From assembly GCA_015478945.1 (NCBI GenBank), contig JABUQX010078556.1, positions 1 through 12,500 of the forward strand: 12,500 nt of DNA, given 5' to 3'. The position numbers were made by a program, and so were the translations under genes. Of this stretch, positions 8,377-12,500 are shown in pieces (the first letter of the stretch is position 1; each line of letters starts with the position of its first letter). The notes beneath the pieces were generated by a model that made no database searches, was not told the origin of the DNA, and saw only the letters and a list, made by a program, of their open reading frames with translations. Origin of the DNA: Trachelipus rathkii (Eukaryota; Arthropoda; Malacostraca; Isopoda; Trachelipodidae).

Positions 8377-9055
8377 TTAGCGATCCTCGAGTGCTCTCCA
8401 CCATAGAGTTCTCACCCTGGGTACATTGGCTGTAAATGCCTTCTCTAGATCCACAAAAGCCACAATAGAATTTTTCTTTTCCCACTCCAGAGTCTTCTCT
8501 ATCATCATCTTCAGAGAAAATATCAGATTCGCTGTTCCTCGTCCGGGCCTGAATCCATACTGCGCTTCATTCAGCTTGTCCTCGACTCCCAGCTTGAGCC
8601 TTGTCTGCCAATATCTTTTCAATATAAGAGGTTGTCATGGCATGTCGGCAAAGAAACGATAGCCCTATATAATCATGGAACAGCCAGCACCTCCAGCTCC
8701 TTTTTTTGAACGACACTAGGCATACTATCGCCCTGCCAACACATCACTTGCAGTACTTTTCTCTCCACTCTCTCAGAAAAATCATTAAAACATCTTAACA
8801 GCCATCGGGCATGACCTCCTTCACATCGCATTGTCTTTATCGGCAGCCATCACATCCTGGGCTCTTCTTTTACATATTCCCATTGCCGTCTCCAGCCTCT
8901 TCCATTGTTATCGCCACCCTCATCCACATTTGATGCCTCGGAGCTGTTCCTGCCGGCGTTCCGGAAGGTTCTCTTCTCTTCCTCCTATTATGCAACTTTA
9001 AAAGTACTTCTCCCCACCTATGCACTGATCTCATCAGGGGTCCATCCCTTTTCAA
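8377..9055 (-). pseudogene. Reverse transcriptase N-terminal/palm remnant of the LINE
   Basis: The start at 9055 gives a frame with RDGPLMRSVHRWGEVLLKL, corresponding to the family's LLxxWxEYFxxLLN region, and then ITMEEAGD. KKSPGCDG at 8846-8869 matches the KxGKAPGxDG RT block. A frame beginning at 8622 reads RYWQTRLKLGVEDKLNEA, then QYGFRPGRGT, SLKMMIEKT, AFVDLEKAF and VPR...LWWALED. The catalytic Asp of palm motif A (AFVD) is at 8449-8451 and is intact. The usual D of KAFDxVPR is replaced by an inserted Thr-Ala, from a local change. An alternative frame near 8640-8680 reads YRAIVSLPTCHD, like YRGISLLCHxxK, showing a frameshift between the two parts. The Met starts are incidental. Confidence 0.9.
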
Positions 9056-9110
9056 CCTAAACTCCTTATGCTTTTACTGAGTGAATGCAACAAGTCGACT
9101 CTCTGTCCTC

Positions 9111-9559
9111 AAGCAGGTTTTAGCCTGTTATATATATAATTACATTATTATTATTAATATCCTGTCTCAGTTGTTCACCGATCCTCTCCCACGCCCTGCT
9201 CCATCGCCTCTTCTTTTTATGAGTTCTCGGCCTCCCGATTTCATATTTACCACATAATTCAGCTAGTCTCTTGTCTAGGAATTTCTTTTATCCATGCTTC
9301 ATAAAACCTTTTCTTATCTATTCTTTACTGCACGTGCAACTCATCAAGCTGTCCACGACACGCAGTCTTCGATACGATATTATTGATACAATGGCGTCAA
9401 TATTTAACATCATAATATAATGGAAAATTTCACAAATATATCTTTGCACATGTTATCTGAATTTATTTTCTATTTAAATAATACTCCCACTTCATCTATT
9501 CTTGTCCTAATATCTTAACTCAACATTCTCTTCTTTCTCACTGGATATATAATATAACA
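9111..9559 (-). pseudogene. Weak linker region of the LINE between endonuclease and RT
   Basis: This sits at the right position for the basic linker between endonuclease and RT. Only scattered pieces are readable, such as KRFYEAWIKEI near 9300. A short (TTA)n insertion lies at about 9130-9160. The assignment rests mainly on position within the element. Confidence 0.5.
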
Positions 9560-10072
9560 TTGACTCTTACTGCAAAAGCCCTATTTTTAACTTATCATCC
9601 TCCTTTAATCTCTCCACTGCTGTCCGCTCTACCCTATCGCTAGCATCATTTCACGCTGTTAAAACGGGTTTTTAAATTTAATTTCACCTAACCACCTATA
9701 AAAGCCGATTGGTATACCGAATATACCGAGCTGAACAACATGATGGTAAAATACTTTTCACGTCTCATTACGCAACTTAACGTTGTATTAATTATAATAT
9801 AGGTCAATCATAGGGACTTATCCGTGCCTAATCCTCACATGCTGTTTCCACTTAACAAGTCCATCTATGCGAGTCCCCTATGGGCAAAGTATGTATTTAC
9901 ATACTGTCAATTAACTATTGCTTACCGCAAAATCCAACAACCTTTCCCCCTCCGCGTTCCTTCTCCTATTCCTAACGCCCCACTGCTAACTCCGGTACTG
10001 TTCTCTCCCCTTCCTATGTGCGCATTTGAAGTCCCCATTGAACAATTTTCAACTTCCGTATTCAGTATCCGT
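9560..10072 (-). pseudogene. Apurinic-like endonuclease domain remnant of the LINE
   Basis: Minus-strand pieces match the C-terminal half of the LINE endonuclease. GDF at 10028-10036 is followed by Lys where the catalytic GDFN motif has Asn. RNAEGERLLDFAVSNS at 9914-9961 is followed at once by a stop. A weak TW...W region follows, and MIDL at 9800-9811 corresponds to the TRSMIDY-like segment near the end of the domain. Further on, RVERTAVERLKEDDK-like residues at about 9590-9640 fit the linker before RT. The first half of the domain, with its N-terminal catalytic residues, is absent. The domain is degraded in at least three frames. Confidence 0.8.
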
Positions 10073-10107
10073 CATATATATATATTATATATATATAATA
10101 TATATTA

Positions 10108-10146
<39 letters not shown>

Positions 10147-10197
10147 TATATATATATATTAATATAATATATTATATATAATTAATATATTATAATA

Positions 10198-10231
<34 letters not shown>
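10073..10231. repeat. (TA)n tract at the truncated 5' side of the LINE
   Basis: TA repeats with AA and TT slips, beginning immediately after the last endonuclease residues on the minus strand. Confidence 0.9.
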
Positions 10232-10238
<7 letters not shown>

Positions 10239-10262
10239 TCATTGGAAAATTTAGTTATCCAC
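10232..10262. other. 30 bp non-repeat patch between TA tracts
   Basis: A short sequence (around CTCATTGGAAAATTTAG) is isolated inside the TA region. It is too short to identify. Confidence 0.5.
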
Positions 10263-10611
10263 AATATATATATATATTATATATATATATATATATTATA
10301 AATATATAATTTTAATAAATAATTAATTATATATATATAATATATATATATAATATATATAATATATATAATATATATATATTATATATATATATATTAA
10401 TAATATATATATAATATATATATATATTATATATAATATATATATATTATAATAATAATAATAAATGATATGATAATATATATAATATAATATAATAATA
10501 ATAAATAATAAATATTAATTAGAATAATATAATAATAAAAATAAGAATACATCACTAAATATATAATAATTAATAATAATAATAATAATAAAAATAATAT
10601 AATTAATAATA
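10263..10611. repeat. (TA)n grading into (AAT)n tract
   Basis: Interrupted TA repeats to about 10450, then increasingly ATA/AAT trinucleotide runs, with a clean (AAT)n stretch at about 10564-10600. Confidence 0.9.
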
Positions 10612-11226
10612 ATCCAAAGCTCGAGCTGTATTTGCCCTATCAAATCTTTGATGAATAATTTTTTTTTTGAGTTTTTTCTTTAATATTTATCCTCTTTATT
10701 TTCTGCTTGTTAACTTATTAAGTTTCGTCCGAATCGTTTTCCATGGAATTAATTACTATATTATTTTTATACTACAAGAGTTTGAAGGGGTCACTGTCAA
10801 TACTGAATGGTGGTTTCAAACTGGATATGTAAATTGTTTCCGGTTTATTCGTACAATTATTCTGAAATATTTAAGGTTGATTGTTAGTTAATGTTTTATA
10901 GTGTTGGATTGATCATGCTATCTTTAGATAATTAACTGTTTGTGGAGAATCTGGCTTTATCTATGGACTCTTTTCCTTCTTTAATCCCTTTCGTGAGTTT
11001 GAGCTTAGTGCTACTAAATTAGTGGTGATTTAAGGACTAGAAATTCTTGATTATAAGTTTGAGGATTGATTTCCTGAAAGTAATTGAGCGAATTATTTTG
11101 TTAGTTTTATGTAGATAGGGTCGCATTGTGGTAGTTTAGTAAAAAATATTTGGTAGCACTATAAGCACCAACTCATCGTTAACATAAAGAACCACAGAGG
11201 AAAGTAATTTCTTAACATCGTCCAAC
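10612..11226. other. Unrecognised complex island
   Basis: About 600 bases of more ordinary composition, T-rich on the plus strand. It contains one 74-codon open frame (10667-10891, plus) rich in Phe, Ile and Leu that resembles no family I know. With no homology, atypical composition and no splice or promoter evidence, I do not call it a gene. The island could be unique host DNA or an unrecognised transposon part. Confidence 0.5.
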
Positions 11227-11250
11227 CATATATATATATATAAATATATA
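11227..11250. repeat. Short (TA)n run
   Basis: About 24 bases of TA with one interruption. Confidence 0.8.
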
Positions 11251-11636
11251 TAGAACACAGAATAGGAGAAGAACACCCACTGAACCTATATATATTTCAG
11301 AATAATTAAGAAACTCTATCCAGCTCATCTGAACACTGAGAAATATTATATAAACACTTCAAAATCCAATTGAAACATACGCTTCAGTAGTGATAGTGGA
11401 GCACGTCCAACTAGTTCTATTATAAATATGCCAAATTTTATAGAGATATCCTTTATGATAATTAATTTCACCAAAGTAACATCTTCCTTTCCTTGAGGAT
11501 GGGAACGACAACATCCGAAACGCTGAAATAAATAAAAAATATGATAGAATAATAAAAAAAAAATTATTTGTCAAAAGGGGTAACAAATAATTTTCAGAGC
11601 CTTACTGTATTTGGTTAAATAAAAATATGAATGTCA
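11251..11636 (+). mobile_element. Island with TGAGGATG...CATCCGAAACG hairpin, possible retroelement end
   Basis: At 11494-11522 the sequence reads TGA, a stem GGATG (11497-11501), a ten-base loop, CATCC (11512-11516) and GAAACG. It is followed by AATAAATAAA and an A-run at about 11554. Motifs of the form CTGAxGATG...CGAAACG recur in animal repeats and are often linked to Penelope-like elements and SINE tails. I recall the association but cannot verify it here. The hairpin is seen; the element class is an inference. No RT or GIY-YIG sequence was found nearby, so any element is truncated or non-autonomous. Confidence 0.35.
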
Positions 11637-11676
11637 AATATATATATATATATTATATTAATATATAATAGTATAT

Positions 11677-11710
<34 letters not shown>

Positions 11711-11768
11711 ATATATATATTATATATATATATAATATATCTATATATATATAATATTATATATTTAT

Positions 11769-11808
<40 letters not shown>

Positions 11809-11845
11809 CTTATATATATATATATTATATATTATAAGTACTATA
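11637..11845. repeat. Interrupted (TA)n tract
   Basis: TA repeats with AA and TT slips and occasional C (ATCTATA, ACTTATA) interruptions. The Tyr/Ile-rich open frame across it is a repeat artefact. Confidence 0.9.
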
Positions 11846-11930
11846 ATACTTCGTGATCTATTTTCCGGTTTAATGTATTTTTTACGTTTAAATATCGAGT
11901 GATTCAACTCCTGAAAATAGTATCCGAGTT
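11846..11930. other. Short island between TA tracts
   Basis: About 85 bases of non-repeat AT-rich sequence. Nothing is recognised. Confidence 0.5.
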
Positions 11931-11985
<55 letters not shown>

Positions 11986-12076
11986 ATTAATTATAATATA
12001 TATATAATATTATATAATATATATATATATATAATATATATATATTATATATATGTATATATATATATATTATATA
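11931..12076. repeat. Interrupted (TA)n tract
   Basis: TA repeats with phase slips, one TATGTATA interruption near 12054, ending at about 12076. Confidence 0.9.
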
Positions 12077-12162
12077 TGCCTTGCATAAATTAATGTGGAA
12101 AAATTAACTAAATAGAAAATTTAAACAATATATTTAAAATAATTAATCTTATTTTTTAGGTG

Positions 12163-12432
12163 AAATATATATATATATATATATAATACTATAATATATA
12201 TATATATAAATATTTATATATATATATACTATTATAATTATATATATATTATTATATAATAATATATATATAATATATTAATATATATATATATAGATAT
12301 AAAATAATAATATATATATATTATATAAATATATATATAATATATATATATATTATATATATATAGTTATATATATATTATATATATATTATAATATTTT
12401 AATATATATATATATATATTATATATATATTA
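12163..12432. repeat. Interrupted (TA)n tract
   Basis: TA repeats with many AA and TT slips over about 270 bases. The flanking stretches 12077-12162 and 12433-12500 are short AT-rich sequences with nothing recognised. Confidence 0.9.
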
Positions 12433-12500
12433 CAAGTTTACCACTAAATATATTTATATAATTACTAAGAGGTAGCAAGATAGCTACTAAAATCTAAGGA

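Larger units (their letters stand above)
7325..10072 (-). mobile_element. Decayed non-LTR (LINE) retrotransposon, EN + RT, 5'-truncated
   Basis: Remnants of one endonuclease-reverse transcriptase polyprotein read in order on the minus strand, from high to low coordinates. They are: endonuclease (GDF, then RNAEGERLLDFAV, then MIDL), linker, RT fingers and palm (SPGCDG, QYGFRPGRGT, AFVDLEKAF, YADD), and the post-RT region (SESWTLTTR, TPARFMHRPAG, GDDPTRRR). Such proteins nick chromosomal DNA and prime reverse transcription of their own RNA at the nick. The expected N-terminal part of the endonuclease upstream of GDFN is missing where the TA tract starts at 10073, which fits 5' truncation or later disruption. 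Multiple frameshifts and stops make it inactive. The plus strand looks C/T-rich here because the element's sense strand is A/G-rich. Style suggests an RTE-like lineage common in arthropods; the clade needs a tree. Confidence 0.9.

Noticed and set aside
8426..8662. Plus-strand 78-codon open frame
   Set aside because: Antisense to the RT palm segment with QYGFRPGRGT and AFVDLEKAF, which is clearly the real coding strand.
10667..10891. 74-codon plus-strand open frame
   Set aside because: Hydrophobic, low-complexity composition in AT-rich DNA, no recognised domain and no supporting signals. The length is compatible with chance.
11491..11525. Active hammerhead ribozyme
   Set aside because: The core is not canonical: the GGATG stem overlaps where the CUGANGA box should end, and no stem I or III partner is obvious.
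11359..11586. 75-codon minus-strand open frame
   Set aside because: No recognised family. It overlaps the hairpin motif and A-rich tail, which better fit a non-coding repeat end.
11653..12093. Open frames on both strands made of Tyr-Ile repeats
   Set aside because: Direct translation of TA microsatellites. Similar composition on both strands rules out a real protein.
1..12500. CRISPR array, bacterial operon or integrated prokaryotic island
   Set aside because: No spaced direct repeats, no ribosome-binding-site-led genes and no bacterial coding density; everything recognised is eukaryotic transposon material.

Overview
The window looks like intergenic or heterochromatic sequence from an animal with an A+T-rich, microsatellite-laden genome. 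I find no intact host gene, no operon, no prokaryotic start or terminator signals and no RNA gene that looks functional. The combination of very abundant interrupted (TA)n tracts, a non-LTR retrotransposon with an arthropod-like EN/RT protein, a ZMYM1-like hAT transposase and a tRNA-like SINE head suggests an invertebrate. A decapod crustacean (shrimp, crab or crayfish) is the best guess. That placement is an inference; a database search would settle it.

Layout. 1-536 is TA-rich DNA with a marked excess of G over C. 537-1067 is an island of complex sequence opening with a tRNA-like A-box/B-box pair (candidate SINE). 1068-1380 is TA tract. 1381-2141 is A/T-rich DNA carrying a three-unit ~49 bp tandem repeat. 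2142-2912 alternates TA tracts with unrecognised AT-rich DNA. 2913-3667 is an almost perfectly centred long palindrome, read as a non-autonomous foldback/TIR DNA transposon. 3711-3880 is (ATT)n-type DNA. 4396-6586 on the plus strand is a decayed hAT-superfamily transposase of the ZMYM1/TTF-finger (DUF4371) kind, recognisable from N-terminal finger to C-terminal dimerisation region. 6888-7325 is TA tract interrupted by a small GC-rich island. 7325-10072 on the minus strand is a decayed non-LTR (LINE) retrotransposon: endonuclease remnants at the high-coordinate end, reverse transcriptase in the middle (YADD box intact), and the C-terminal region joining directly to a TA tract. 10073-10611 is TA/ATT tract, 10612-11226 an unrecognised island, 11251-11636 an island with a TGAGGATG...CATCCGAAACG hairpin motif, and 11637-12432 three TA tracts separated by short islands.

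The elements do not work together. They are independent insertions of different classes, all mutated beyond coding capacity, embedded in or bounded by TA microsatellite DNA. The most interesting points are the full-length palindromic element (able in principle to give a long hairpin RNA), the join of TA tracts to both ends of the retrotransposon, the phase-slip structure of the TA tracts, and the strand asymmetry of the first 480 bases.
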